Source: Planctomicrobium piriforme
Lineage (GTDB): Bacteria; Planctomycetota; Planctomycetia; Pirellulales; UBA1268
NCBI GenBank assembly: GCA_945869735.1
Contig: CAMBPQ010000015.1
Location: 1-53,357 of the forward strand
DNA: 53,357 bases
Reading direction: 5' to 3'
Under the pieces are notes generated by a model. That model saw only the letters and a list, made by a program, of their open reading frames with translations, made no database searches and was not told where the DNA came from. The stretch's first letter is position 1. The number at the start of each line of letters is the position of its first letter. Positions 45,390 through 53,357 of the stretch are shown one piece after another. Both the position numbers and the translations under genes were made by a program.

Positions 45390-45475
45390 CGGAGGTGCTC
45401 GAGCCTTCTCTGCTGACGGGGATGATGAAACTGAGGGCGGTCACCGACTGACCTACCCGATCATAACACGAGCAC

Positions 45476-45505
45476 GGGAGCCGGGGTTTTATGGCCCCGG
45501 CTCCC
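45476..45505 (-). terminator. long hairpin after the RRM gene
   Basis: Arms GGGAGCCGGGG (45476-45486) and CCCCGGCTCCC (45495-45505), 11 perfect pairs around TTTTATGG. It lies 64 bases beyond the stop of the RRM gene and ahead of rpsR on the same strand, so it probably ends the RRM transcript. Confidence 0.65.
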
Positions 45506-45569
45506 GCGACACGTTTTGACACGGCACGAGAGTCGAGGGGCTGGCAAAACCAGCCCGCGACCCGCGCGA

Positions 45570-46001
<432 letters not shown>

Positions 46002-46023
46002 AAAAAACTCAACCTCAAAGAAA

Positions 46024-46088
46024 CGGGAACTGGATCACGCACCCATCGACTCAAGCGACCTTCGTCGAAGCACAGACCGCAGTTCCCG
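46024..46088 (-). promoter_or_regulatory. inverted repeat in the leader of the RRM gene
   Basis: CGGGAACTG (46024-46032) and CAGTTCCCG (46080-46088) are perfect 9-base arms in the 5' leader, enclosing a smaller hairpin with CGAC and GTCG arms around CTTC. The lower arm ends about 20 bases from the start codon. It may be an RNA thermometer or cold-shock-type leader; this is inference. Confidence 0.4.
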
Positions 46089-46281
46089 GCACGGAGACGA
46101 GTGCGGACGAGAGTCAGTCGAACCGCAGAGTTGTAGCATTTCGAGCCAAAGTCCACAACCGTGAGGGGGGTCGGCCGGCCGGTCCGGAAGGGGGCCAAAT
46201 TCAGTGCTCACAGGCCCCTGCCGGGCCAGTGATTGCAGCATTGCCGCTGAGCGGGCTATCCTTCATCGCTTTCGGGTCACC

Positions 46282-47469
46282 ATGGCCATCTTCGACTGGA
46301 TCAGCCGCCGCGTTTTCAACGCGGTCCACCGCAACAACCTGGTCTACAACACCTGCTGGGAGGATCCCCGGCTTGACCGGGAGGCCCTGCGGATCGGTCC
46401 CGACGACGACGTGCTCGTGATCACGTCGGCCGGCTGCAACGCGCTCGACTACGCACTCTGCCAACCGCGGCACGTGTATGCCGTCGACATGAACCCCCGG
46501 CAAAATGCGTTGCTCGACCTCAAGATGGCCGGCATCAAGGGGCTCGAGTTCGAGGACTTCTTCCAGATGTTCGGCCAGGGCCGCCTGCCGGGCGTCCGAC
46601 GAACGTACGAGCAGAAACTCCGTGCCGGCCTGCCGTCATGGTCGAAGACGTTTTGGGACTCCAACATCAAATGGTTCGATGACCCGAAGCGGTCATTCTA
46701 CTTTCGCGGCACCTCCGGATTCTTCGCCAAACTCGCGAAGGTCTACACCGACAGGATCATCAAGGTGCGTCCGCACCTCGACCGTCTGCTCAATGCCTCG
46801 AGCCTGGAAGAGCAGCGGCAGATTTACGACGGCCACATCCGTGACAAGTTTGGCAAGGCGCTGCGGTTCGCGCTCAACCGCGACACCACGATGTCGATGC
46901 TCGGCGTGCCTCGAGCCCAGCGGCGGCAGATCGAGGCCACCTATTCCGGCGATCTGGCGCAGTTCATCCAGGATTGCCTGGAGGGCGTGTTCGTCGGCCT
47001 GCCCATGAAAGACAACTACTTCTGGCGGCTGTACATGACTGGTTCGTACACGCCCTCCTGTTGCCCCGAGTATCTCGTGCCCGAGAACTTCGCGCGGCTC
47101 AAAGCAGGGCTCGTCGACACCGTCACGACCCACACCAACTCCGTGCAGGGGTTCCTCGAGCAGCACAACCGGCCGATCTCGCGATTCGTGCTCCTCGACC
47201 ACATGGACTGGCTGAGCGATCACTTCTTCCCGCTGCTCGAGTCGGAGTGGCAGGCGATCGTGGACCGAGCGGCACCGCGGGCCCGGCTGATCTGGCGAAG
47301 TGGCGGCTTCAACACAGACTTCCTGGATGACGTACGGGTGACCGTAGCCGGCACTTCCCGTGGCACCCGCGAGATCCTGGAGTACGACCGCGACCTCGCC
47401 GCCCGCCTGCATCTACTCGACCGGGTGCACACCTACGGCAGCTTCCATATCGCCGAACTGGTCTCGTAG
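46282..47469 (+). CDS. BtaA-like DUF3419 aminocarboxypropyl transferase
   Basis: 395 residues. The conserved DUF3419 segments are YNTCWEDPRLDREAL, LVITSAGCNALDYAL (S-adenosylmethionine loop), VYAVDMNPRQNALLDLKMAG and LDHMDWLSDHFF. BtaA moves the 3-amino-3-carboxypropyl group of S-adenosylmethionine to diacylglycerol, the first step of betaine lipids. The second, N-methylating, enzyme (BtaB) is not next to it. The ATG at 46282 starts the homology (MAIFDWISRRVFNAVHRNN). The divergent gap to the RRM gene holds both promoters. Convergent with the PQQ-propeller gene. Confidence 0.82.
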   Translation: MAIFDWISRRVFNAVHRNNLVYNTCWEDPRLDREALRIGPDDDVLVITSAGCNALDYALCQPRHVYAVDMNPRQNALLDLKMAGIKGLEFEDFFQMFGQGRLPGVRRTYEQKLRAGLPSWSKTFWDSNIKWFDDPKRSFYFRGTSGFFAKLAKVYTDRIIKVRPHLDRLLNASSLEEQRQIYDGHIRDKFGKALRFALNRDTTMSMLGVPRAQRRQIEATYSGDLAQFIQDCLEGVFVGLPMKDNYFWRLYMTGSYTPSCCPEYLVPENFARLKAGLVDTVTTHTNSVQGFLEQHNRPISRFVLLDHMDWLSDHFFPLLESEWQAIVDRAAPRARLIWRSGGFNTDFLDDVRVTVAGTSRGTREILEYDRDLAARLHLLDRVHTYGSFHIAELVS

Positions 47470-47510
47470 GCAACAAAGCCCTCGCTGCCGCTGGGCTCCA
47501 CCGCCCGCGA

Positions 47511-48773
47511 TCACTCTGCCGCGAAGCGAAACAGCCGCCGCTCGCCGCGCACAAAGATCGAGTCGCCGGCCAGAGCCGGCGTGGAGTCGACCCCCTCGCC
47601 GACATTGTTCTCGGCCACGACCTCGAGGATCGGTCCGTCCTTGATCACGGTGATCCGGCCGCCGCGGTCGGTCAGGTAGACGTGACCACCGGCCGCGACC
47701 GGCGACGCGTAGGTGCGGCCGACGCCGGGAATCCGCGCGGTCTCGTAGTGCGATTTGCCAGTCGCCGCGTCGACGCAGGTGAGCAGGCCGGTCTTCTCCT
47801 TGTAGTAATAAAGCCGGTCTCCGGACAGCAGCGGCGAGGCGACGTCGGGAGTGCCCTGGTGCTTGGTCCAGCGCACGTGCGGACCTCCAGCGAGGTCGCC
47901 GCGGCCGGCGAGGTCGAAGGCGCCGAGGAACGAGCCGCGAAACCCGCTGCCGATAGCGGCGATGCCGGCGGCGGCCACGGCCGACGCGCAGGGCCGCTCC
48001 GCCTGGCCCCCGCACCGCCAGAGTTCCTGGCCCGTGGCCAGTTCATAGCCGCGGGCCGCCTTCTCGCCATTCATCACGACCTGCATCGTGCCGCCCGCAT
48101 CGGCAACGACCAGCGGCGTCGCCCAGCAGGTGGGCTCGTCGCGGGGCGTCTCCCAGACGCTCTTGCCCGTCCGCTTGTCGACGGCGAAGAGCATCGATGG
48201 CCCCTCGTGGTCCCAGGGCACGATCACGAGATCCCCGGCGAGCGTCGGCGACGAGCCTTCACCGAAGCCGTGGCGGACGGTCATGTCTCCGAAATCCCGG
48301 CTCCAGAGGTGTACGCCATCCACCGCGTAGCAGTGCAGCCCGCGCGAGCCGAAGTGCGCATACACCCGCTCGCCGTCGCAGCAGGGGGAGGCCGAGGCAA
48401 ACCCATTGGTCTCGTGGGTGCCCTCGTGGGGCGTAGCCTTGACGCAGGACATCGACCAGTTGTCGCGGCCGCTCTCGCGGTCGAGACAGATGAGTCGGAA
48501 ATCGAGCAGACTCGGCGCACCATCAACGGGTACGGCCGTCGTCACGAACACGCGGTCGCCGACGACCACCGGCGACGATGAACCTCGGCCAGGAATCTCG
48601 GCCTTCCAGCGGAGGTTGGCGTCGGGGCCGAATGCCACGGGTGGCCGGGCCGTCAGCGACACGCCATTGCCCCCGTCGCCCCGCCAGTGAGGCCAGTCGG
48701 CCCGGGCCGTCGCGACCACACAGCAGAGGACGATGGCCGCGAGGGCCACGCGCCGTGTGTGAGCATTCCTCAT
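47511..48773 (-). CDS. secreted PQQ-propeller-type protein
   Basis: A 420-residue protein with a signal sequence (VALAAIVLCCVVATARA) and the planctomycete start DWPHWRGDGGNGVS. It contains about seven beta-propeller blades of the PQQ/BamB kind, each with a G-x-x-W or DGVHLWSRDFG type motif (RESGRDNWS, DKRTGKSVWETPR, ELATGQELWRCGG). No catalytic residues for a quinoprotein dehydrogenase are obvious, so it may be a binding scaffold. Function unknown. Ends 41 bases from btaA in convergent orientation. Confidence 0.82.
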   Translation of the reverse strand: MRNAHTRRVALAAIVLCCVVATARADWPHWRGDGGNGVSLTARPPVAFGPDANLRWKAEIPGRGSSSPVVVGDRVFVTTAVPVDGAPSLLDFRLICLDRESGRDNWSMSCVKATPHEGTHETNGFASASPCCDGERVYAHFGSRGLHCYAVDGVHLWSRDFGDMTVRHGFGEGSSPTLAGDLVIVPWDHEGPSMLFAVDKRTGKSVWETPRDEPTCWATPLVVADAGGTMQVVMNGEKAARGYELATGQELWRCGGQAERPCASAVAAAGIAAIGSGFRGSFLGAFDLAGRGDLAGGPHVRWTKHQGTPDVASPLLSGDRLYYYKEKTGLLTCVDAATGKSHYETARIPGVGRTYASPVAAGGHVYLTDRGGRITVIKDGPILEVVAENNVGEGVDSTPALAGDSIFVRGERRLFRFAAE

Positions 48774-48984
48774 CTCGCTCTCTCCCGCGGCGTCCGGTCA
48801 GCCGATGGCAATCTCGCGTCTTCCACCGCCAGTCTAGCTGGCCAGCCTCCTGCAGGGGGGAAACGTCGCGCGACCACCATGACGATCACGACCACCGTTG
48901 GGGAGGAGCCGGGCCGGCGGTGGGGCAGGATGGCCGGGGGCTTTGCTGCTACAACGCCGTGGGAAGCGAGTCAGCGAGGATGAC

Positions 48985-49941
48985 ATGATGGCGAACCAGC
49001 CGATGACAGACGACGAGCTTCCCGTGCTGTTCAGCCTGATCGGCAACACGCCCTTGATCCCGCTCCACTTCCGGAGCGACGGCATCACGATCCACGCGAA
49101 GGCGGAGTTTCTCAATCCGAGCGGCTCGATCAAGGACCGGCTCGCGGCCTTTATCCTGCTCGATGCCCGCCGCCGCGGGCTGCTGAAGCCCGACACCGTC
49201 ATCGTCGAGTGCACGAGCGGCAACACGGGCATCGCCCTGGCGATGGTGGGCGCGGCGCTGGGTCACCGGGTCCGGATTCTGATGACCGACACCGCCAGCG
49301 TGGAGCGGCGGCATCTGATGCGGCACTTTGGCGCCGAGCTTTCGCTCTTCGAAGCGACGCACGGCTACGCGACCGGGATCGACATGGCAGAGCAGATGGC
49401 CGCCGCCGACCCGAGGATTTTCTTGCCGCGACAGTTTTCGAACGAGCTCAACGCCCGGGACCACACCGAGCACACGGCCCGGGAGATCCTCGCGCAAGTG
49501 CACGGCCGGATCGATGCGTTCGTAAGCGGCTACGGCACCGGCGGCACGCTCAACGGCGTGAGCCGCGGCCTCCGGGCCGTGCATCCCGGCGTTTGCATCG
49601 TGGCGATGGAGCCGGCGGAGGCGGCGATGCTTCAGGGGGAGTCGCCCTGCTGCCACTTCATCGAGGGTGTGGCGGGCGGCTACCTGCCGCCTCTGCTCGA
49701 CGGCGTGTCGATCGACCGGAATGAAAAAGTCGCGTCGGCCGAAGCGCTGGCGATGACGCGGCGGCTGGCGCGGGAGTTCGGCCTGCTGGTAGGGACTTCG
49801 GCTGGTGCCAACGTGGTCGCAGCCCTCCGCACAGCGCGGGATCTGCCGGCGTCCGCCACGGTCGTGACGATCCTCTGCGATCGGGCCGAGCGGTATTACT
49901 CGACGCGGCTGTTCACCGACGTGTTGGCCGAGACCGCATGA
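48985..49941 (+). CDS. cysteine synthase-like PLP enzyme
   Basis: A 318-residue fold-type II PLP protein. The cofactor lysine Lys50 is in NPSGSIKDRLA. The substrate loop is CTSGNTGIALAM (77-82), and the phosphate cup is YGTGGTLNG. It resembles O-acetylserine sulfhydrylase (CysK/CysM) or cystathionine beta-synthase-like enzymes. The ATG at 48985 has GAGGA a few bases upstream; a second ATG follows. It overlaps marC by four bases (ATGA). Confidence 0.85.
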   Translation: MMANQPMTDDELPVLFSLIGNTPLIPLHFRSDGITIHAKAEFLNPSGSIKDRLAAFILLDARRRGLLKPDTVIVECTSGNTGIALAMVGAALGHRVRILMTDTASVERRHLMRHFGAELSLFEATHGYATGIDMAEQMAAADPRIFLPRQFSNELNARDHTEHTAREILAQVHGRIDAFVSGYGTGGTLNGVSRGLRAVHPGVCIVAMEPAEAAMLQGESPCCHFIEGVAGGYLPPLLDGVSIDRNEKVASAEALAMTRRLAREFGLLVGTSAGANVVAALRTARDLPASATVVTILCDRAERYYSTRLFTDVLAETA

Positions 49942-50603
49942 CGTACTTCATCCATTTCTGGGAACTCGTTCTCGGCACGATCCTCGCACTGCTGCCGGTG
50001 ATCAATCCGCTCGCGTCCGCGCCAGCCTTCCTGGCCATGACCGACCGCCTTTCGCCGGCCCAGCGGCACCGCCAACTCCTGGTGGCGTGCGTCTACATGG
50101 TGGTGATCCTGGTGACGTTTCTCGTCGGGGGCTCGCTGATCATGGGCTTTTTCGGGATCTCGATTCCCGGCCTGCGGATCGCCGGCGGCCTGATGGTGGC
50201 CGGCATCGGCTCGAGCATGCTGGTGTCAACGCCGGCCGCGGTTGGCGAAGCAGACATCGCCTCGCCGGAGCGTGATATCGCGTTCACACCGCTGGCGATG
50301 CCGATGCTCAGCGGCCCCGGGGCGATCGCGGTCACGCTCGGCTTCACATCGCTGGCGTCGGGATGGCTGGATTACGTCGCCGTGATGCTGGGCATCGTGG
50401 CGATGGCCGTGATCGCCTACACAACGCTGCGGCTGTCTGGCTCCATCGTTCGCGTCATCGGCCAGGTGGGCATGAATGCGTTGACGAAGGTGATGGGGTT
50501 TTTGCTCCTGTGCATCGGGATCCAGTTCATCGTCAATGGTGTGCTCGGCATCGCGACCGATCCCGTGCTGCTGCGAAGTATTCGCGACTCGCTCCACCGG
50601 TGA
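49938..50603 (+). CDS. MarC-family integral membrane protein
   Basis: A 221-residue protein with six predicted TM helices in two similar halves: ELVLGTILALLPVINPLASAP, VYMVVILVTFLVGGSLIMGF and IAGGLMVAGIGSSML, then FTPLAMPMLSGPGAIAVTLG, YVAVMLGIVAMAVIAYTTL and KVMGFLLLCIGIQFIVNGV. The PLAxPxLSGPGAI sequence is the family signature. Function unknown; once thought to cause drug resistance. Coupled to the upstream PLP enzyme. Confidence 0.9.
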   Translation: MTYFIHFWELVLGTILALLPVINPLASAPAFLAMTDRLSPAQRHRQLLVACVYMVVILVTFLVGGSLIMGFFGISIPGLRIAGGLMVAGIGSSMLVSTPAAVGEADIASPERDIAFTPLAMPMLSGPGAIAVTLGFTSLASGWLDYVAVMLGIVAMAVIAYTTLRLSGSIVRVIGQVGMNALTKVMGFLLLCIGIQFIVNGVLGIATDPVLLRSIRDSLHR

Positions 50604-50691
50604 TGCAGCACGCGGCAGGCTCTGGCAGACCGAGCGACCGCATCACTGCCAGCCGTCGTGGTAACGCAAAGCGGGGTGACGTGGCGGGTGT

Positions 50692-50730
50692 CTTTCCCGC
50701 GCTCGCTCCTGGAGCTTCCTGACGAGAGGC
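50692..50730 (+). repeat. dispersed repeat module A, copy 12
   Basis: TTTCCCGCGCTCGCTCC then TGGAGCTTCCTGACGAGAGGC; changed on both arms (GGAG/CTCC type), 89 bases after the marC stop. Confidence 0.65.
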
Positions 50731-50741
50731 GATGCCCGCCC

Positions 50742-50900
50742 CCGATCGTGAGGAGCCGGTCGGGGGCACGCGCAGACGCCGGGGAATGTTTGCGACTCAG
50801 GAGCGATGCAGGGTCGGCCAAGCGGGCATCCTGTAGCAAAATCCCCCGGCGGCGAGCATGCCACCGCCGGCGAACCAATCCGGCACCGCATCAATGCCAC
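50742..50900 (+). repeat. dispersed repeat module C, copy 4
   Basis: GATCGTGAGGAGCCGG opens it; the invariant GCATCCTGTAGCAAAATCC is at 50826-50844. The perfect hairpin CCGGCGG/CCGCCGG follows. It runs into module A copy 13. Confidence 0.85.
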
Positions 50901-50943
50901 GCGGATTCCCAGCGCTTGCGTTGGGGGCTTCCTGACGGGAGGC
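50901..50943 (+). repeat. dispersed repeat module A, copy 13
   Basis: GCGGATTCCCAGCGCTTGCG then TTGGGGGCTTCCTGACGGGAGGC. From here to 51086 (143 bases) I see no gene or repeat. The gap 50604-51086 thus holds A, C, A and this unassigned tail. Confidence 0.75.
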
Positions 50944-51086
50944 GGTGCCGATGCGCACCGGTCTCAGCGATGTTCCGGCGGGAAGCCTTCGCGCTTTCGA
51001 TCAACGCGTGCAACGGTCTGGCGTGCTGGGCCGTTGTCTTGGAGGCGGTAAGTGGCACGTCATCGGCTGTTCGGACCAGCCGGAAG

Positions 51087-51128
51087 TGGGCAGCACAGGA
51101 TTCGAACCTGTGACCTCTACGGTGTGAA
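51087..51128 (-). other. 3' half of tRNA-Val(CAC), probable attachment site
   Basis: On the minus strand the text matches positions 32-73 of a tRNA: anticodon loop TTCACAC with anticodon CAC, variable region AGGTC, T arm ACAGG-TTCGAAT-CCTGT, acceptor strand GCTGCCC and discriminator A. Upstream of the anticodon loop there is no D arm, no 5' acceptor (GGGCAGC) and no matching anticodon-stem strand. This is the footprint of integration into the 3' end of a tRNA gene. Not a working tRNA. Confidence 0.8.
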
Positions 51129-51281
51129 GCCGGCATACCGGTCTTCAACGAGTCGTGAAAAAGTGCATCCCGTGCGAGCAAAACCAACGGATGCCATCAT
51201 CCGCGAAACGCTCGCAACGTGCAACCGTAGCAAGGTGCCACCGTTCAAACGGGTAGCAAAAGGGTAGGGCAGTGTGCCGGT

Positions 51282-51349
51282 CTACCGCGCCGCCGGCTGC
51301 CGCCTGCGATCCTTTGCACTCGCCCGCCACTCCCACGGCGGCACCGGAT
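51282..51349 (-). pseudogene. C-terminal remnant of a DUF1580-type gene
   Basis: It encodes PVPPWEWRASAKDRRRQPAA ending in R and a stop, closely like the tail of the intact gene at 52388 (PVPPWEWRAGEKGRKGQPAA). About 68 bases remain, joined to the end of the outer-membrane protein gene. Confidence 0.65.
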
Positions 51350-51352
51350 GCC

Positions 51353-52255
51353 CTACCGCCAGTTGCGGAACGGCTCGTAGATGCGAACGGAGAGGAGCAG
51401 TTCGCTGGCACTGAAGGCAGACGTGTAGGAGCCAACGGGCTGAACGAGGGAGCCGCCGCTCGTCACGGCCAGCGGTGTCGCCCCGGGGGTCATCGCGAAG
51501 AATCTTTAGCCAGTGTCGAACGTGATCCGGTCGCTGAGCTGATACGTGACACCCGTACCGACCTGCCATGCAAACGTGTTCACGACACTCGAACCCTTCA
51601 AAGGAATCTCCCCGTTCTCTTGCATGGAATACTGATATCCTCCGATGCCGAACCCGCCGCCGCCATACACGCCGAAGCGGTCGGTGAAGAAGTAGTCTCG
51701 CCAAAAGTTTGTCATCGCCGACCAGCCATTGGTGACGGCCACATCGAGCGGAATGACAGCCCCCGACGTTGTTCCACTTGCTATCTCAAAAGCAGTCTGA
51801 CCGTGCATCGCCCCCCGGGCACGTCCTTCGATCTCCATGCGGAGCAGGCCAGACGGTCGCGAGAGAGCCATGCCGATCGCACCGCCGCCATTGAGAATGG
51901 TGTCGTTGACTGAACCAACGGTCTGAAGCCGAGTTGTTGCCGCGAAAGCGGTGCTGCCACCCGCGTTGATCGTGCCGAACGACGCACCAACGATGCCGGT
52001 GACGTAGGGGCGAATCCACACTGCATAGCCGCTGGAATCGACCGGAGCGATCGGCGTCGTGTCCGCGTCGAACGTGTTTGCCGACTCATCCAGCACGGAG
52101 TCCATGCCGGAGAAACTCGATAGGTCGATTGGCGGGCTCACTTCATCAGCACCCGCAATATTGAAGACGACCGCCAAGATGGCGACAAACGCGCAGAGCG
52201 AAATACGCACGGCAGTGCTCCTTAGCTGTGAATTCCCCAAACCTGCGAGGGTCAT
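51353..52255 (-). pseudogene. outer-membrane beta-barrel protein with in-frame stop
   Basis: A 300-codon frame encoding a signal sequence (ISLCAFVAILAVVFNIAGA) and a small barrel (YAVWIRPYVTGIVGASFGTI, GSVNDTILNGGGAIGMAL, MTNFWRDYFFTDRFGVYGGG, WQVGTGVTYQLSDRITF). At 51506-51508 a TAA follows DTG where a Tyr codon (TAC/TAT) is expected. The same frame then continues for 50 codons (RFFAMTPGATPLAVTSGGSL, SASELLLSVRIYEPFRNWR) to a TAG at 51353. Nothing else is broken, so the mutation is recent, a sequence error, or read through. As it stands the 249-residue product lacks the last strands of the barrel. Confidence 0.7.
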
Positions 52256-52387
52256 CGTCGGGGAGGGCCGTACATCGTCATTAGCCTCGCCGCCGCCAGC
52301 ACGACCTGTAGTTCCGGCCAGGACGATCCCCGCAAAGTCTGCCGAAGCGGCACGGCTTACGGCCCGAATAGCGGCGACAGGATTCGG

Positions 52388-52684
52388 CTACCTCGCCGCT
52401 GGCTGGCCCTTGCGGCCCTTCTCACCGGCTCGCCACTCCCACGGCGGCACCGGCTCGCGGTCAGCCCATAGCCCACGGTGCGACACGTGCCGCCGAAACT
52501 CCTCGACGGCTTCGGTCGTCGTGAACCAGCGGCCGGCCAGCGTCTCGGCCCGCAGCCGCTTGCCACGGCAGCCCTTGATCGCCCAACGGATCAGCGTCCC
52601 GCGATGCGGGCGAGGTGCTCCAGTGATGCTTGCCCAGTAGGCAGCACCTTGGTTCATCGAGATTTTCGGGGCCGGCGTTTCCAT
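52388..52684 (-). CDS. DUF1580-type small HTH protein
   Basis: 98 residues. ISMNQGAAYWASITG, HRGTLIRWAIKGCRGKRL and RWFTTTEAVEEFRRHV form the helix-turn-helix with wing seen in DUF1580/excisionase-like proteins, abundant near planctomycete mobile elements. The tail is basic. The ATG at 52682-52684 has GGAGG 7 bases upstream. It could regulate excision or gene expression of the island. Confidence 0.75.
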   Translation of the reverse strand: METPAPKISMNQGAAYWASITGAPRPHRGTLIRWAIKGCRGKRLRAETLAGRWFTTTEAVEEFRRHVSHRGLWADREPVPPWEWRAGEKGRKGQPAAR

Positions 52685-52803
52685 GTGTCATTCCTCCGCT
52701 GGTGCTCGTCGTGCCGATCACGTTGACCGTGAACACGACGCGTCGAATGCGAAATGCAATCAACGTGCGGAAGAATGACCGCAGAAAAAAGAATGCGAAA
52801 CCC

Positions 52804-52843
52804 AACGCCGTAAGGCGTTTCCGGAAACGGCGGCGGCGTTTCC
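52804..52843 (-). terminator. two adjacent hairpins after the last island gene
   Basis: AACGCC/GGCGTT around GTAA (52804-52819), and GGAAACG/CGTTTCC around GCGGCGG (52823-52843). They lie directly behind the stop codon of the minus-strand gene at 52843 and probably end its transcript. Confidence 0.5.
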
Positions 52844-53265
52844 TAGCGGGCTGCCTTGCGAGCCTTGCCGATGATGATGCGGATCATCTTGTCGGAAAGG
52901 CCGTATTCCTCAGCCAACCGAAACTGCGCCTCACCGGCCGTCAGCGGCACCGCCCGCAGCCGCTGGTACTTCGCCACAATCTCCGCATCGCGGTCGTCGA
53001 GATTGTGTTTCTCACGCCGGGCCGCGTTGGCCTTGCGTGACCGCTCGCGCTTCGGCTCGATGTCGGCGGCTCGGCCCTCGATGTAGCCCTGGCGGCAGCC
53101 CTCCATGAACGCGGCTAGTACAGCGTCGTCGATGCCGTGGTGCTTGGTGATCTCGTCGATGCCGAAGGTCATACAGTCATGGTGCGGCACGTGCCACGGT
53201 TCCCACACCGTTCGTCGCAGCCACGACGCCACGGCCGCAGGCAGACGGTAGCGGGTGTCCTTCAT
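52843..53265 (-). CDS. island protein of unknown function with HTH-like C-terminus
   Basis: From the ATG at 53263-53265 the product has 140 residues (MKDTRYRLPAAVASWLRRTV, WEPWHVPHHDCMTFGIDEIT). The middle is charged (EPKRERSRKANAARREKHN). The C-terminus RLAEEYGLSDKMIRIIIGKA resembles a recognition helix of phage-type proteins. The frame stays open to the window edge with GTG 53325 as another start, so the N-terminus is uncertain. I do not recognise the family. Confidence 0.55.
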   Translation of the reverse strand: MKDTRYRLPAAVASWLRRTVWEPWHVPHHDCMTFGIDEITKHHGIDDAVLAAFMEGCRQGYIEGRAADIEPKRERSRKANAARREKHNLDDRDAEIVAKYQRLRAVPLTAGEAQFRLAEEYGLSDKMIRIIIGKARKAAR

Positions 53266-53357
53266 GGGCGACGGGCGGTCGGCGAGCCGCGCAGAGTCGT
53301 TTGCCCTGCGTGCGGCTGCGAGCACCCGCTGCTCGGCTTGCCACGATGCACGCTCGA

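Larger units (their letters stand above)
51087..53357. mobile_element. left part of an integrated genomic island
   Basis: The border is the 3' half of a tRNA-Val gene. The content changes to small orphan genes (a DUF1580-type HTH protein, an unknown protein with an HTH-like tail, an interrupted outer-membrane protein) and remnants of them. Because the fragment is the 3' end of a minus-strand tRNA, the element should extend to the right to an intact tRNA-Val outside this window. No integrase is seen here. Confidence 0.6.

Noticed and set aside
50944-51086. Possible end of a phage integrase on the minus strand
   Set aside because: The translation (PLTASKTTAQHARPLHALIE) shows no catalytic Arg, His or Tyr motif and no start.
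51087-51165. Complete tRNA gene
   Set aside because: No D arm, 5' acceptor strand or paired anticodon stem; only the 3' half fits.

Overview
The window is high-GC chromosomal DNA from a bacterium that looks like a member of the Planctomycetota, probably the Pirellulales. This rests on several things seen together: a Ser/Thr kinase with the short planctomycete-type N-terminal region, a DUF1580-type small helix-turn-helix protein, an OprP-type porin followed by a Cys-rich secreted protein, DUF3592 and DUF3419 proteins, and a squalene/hopanoid gene set (hpnC, hpnD, hpnE, hpnH, shc). No rRNA and no intact tRNA gene was seen. The taxonomic call is inference from gene content.

Layout. 1-12 kb: a DUF3592 membrane protein cut by the window edge, a stand-alone RNA polymerase alpha-CTD-like protein, a PcrA/UvrD helicase, ilvD, a HAD phosphatase, a small glutaredoxin-like protein, a Ser/Thr kinase, surE, guaA, and a decayed OmpR-type two-component pair. 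12-21 kb: porin, Cys-rich protein, nucleosidase (possible HpnG), LRR lipoprotein, a wrecked AbiEii-type toxin gene, then the coupled operon hpnC-hpnD-hpnE with ispH divergent. 21-32 kb: ROK kinase, sufE, rhodanese, ettA, then shc-hpnH, a histidine kinase and an HTH-receiver response regulator. 32-41 kb: a DUF98 protein, a DUF116-prenyl diphosphate synthase fusion, a HemN-like radical SAM enzyme, a TIM-barrel protein, queF, queC, queE and a GT9 glycosyltransferase. 40-51 kb: a thioesterase with a LolD/FtsX-type ABC exporter, rpsR, a glycine-rich RRM protein, a BtaA-like transferase, a PQQ-propeller protein, a cysteine synthase-like enzyme and marC. From 51087 to the end: the left border of an integrated element, marked by the 3' half of a tRNA-Val(CAC) gene, carrying an interrupted outer-membrane protein gene and DUF1580-type genes.

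How genes fit together. IspH supplies isoprenoid precursors. HpnC, HpnD and HpnE make squalene, Shc cyclises it to hopene, HpnH adds the adenosyl group, and the nucleosidase at 14.6 kb could remove the adenine. SufE with the neighbouring sulfurtransferase suggests sulfur handling. QueE and QueC make preQ0 and QueF reduces it to preQ1. The radical SAM, DUF116-prenyl synthase and DUF98 (chorismate-lyase-like) genes lie in one direction, the last two with overlapping codons, and may form an undescribed isoprenoid-aromatic pathway.

The most unusual structure is a network of dispersed intergenic repeats in three modules. A is about 40 bp with a double hairpin (about 13 copies). B is about 80-150 bp; one copy has 19-bp terminal inverted repeats, and its internal hairpin keeps its pairing while its sequence changes. 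C is about 160 bp, in four copies, each followed directly by an A. They sit mostly at convergent gene ends, join each other at fixed seams, and occupy the middle of a broken toxin gene.
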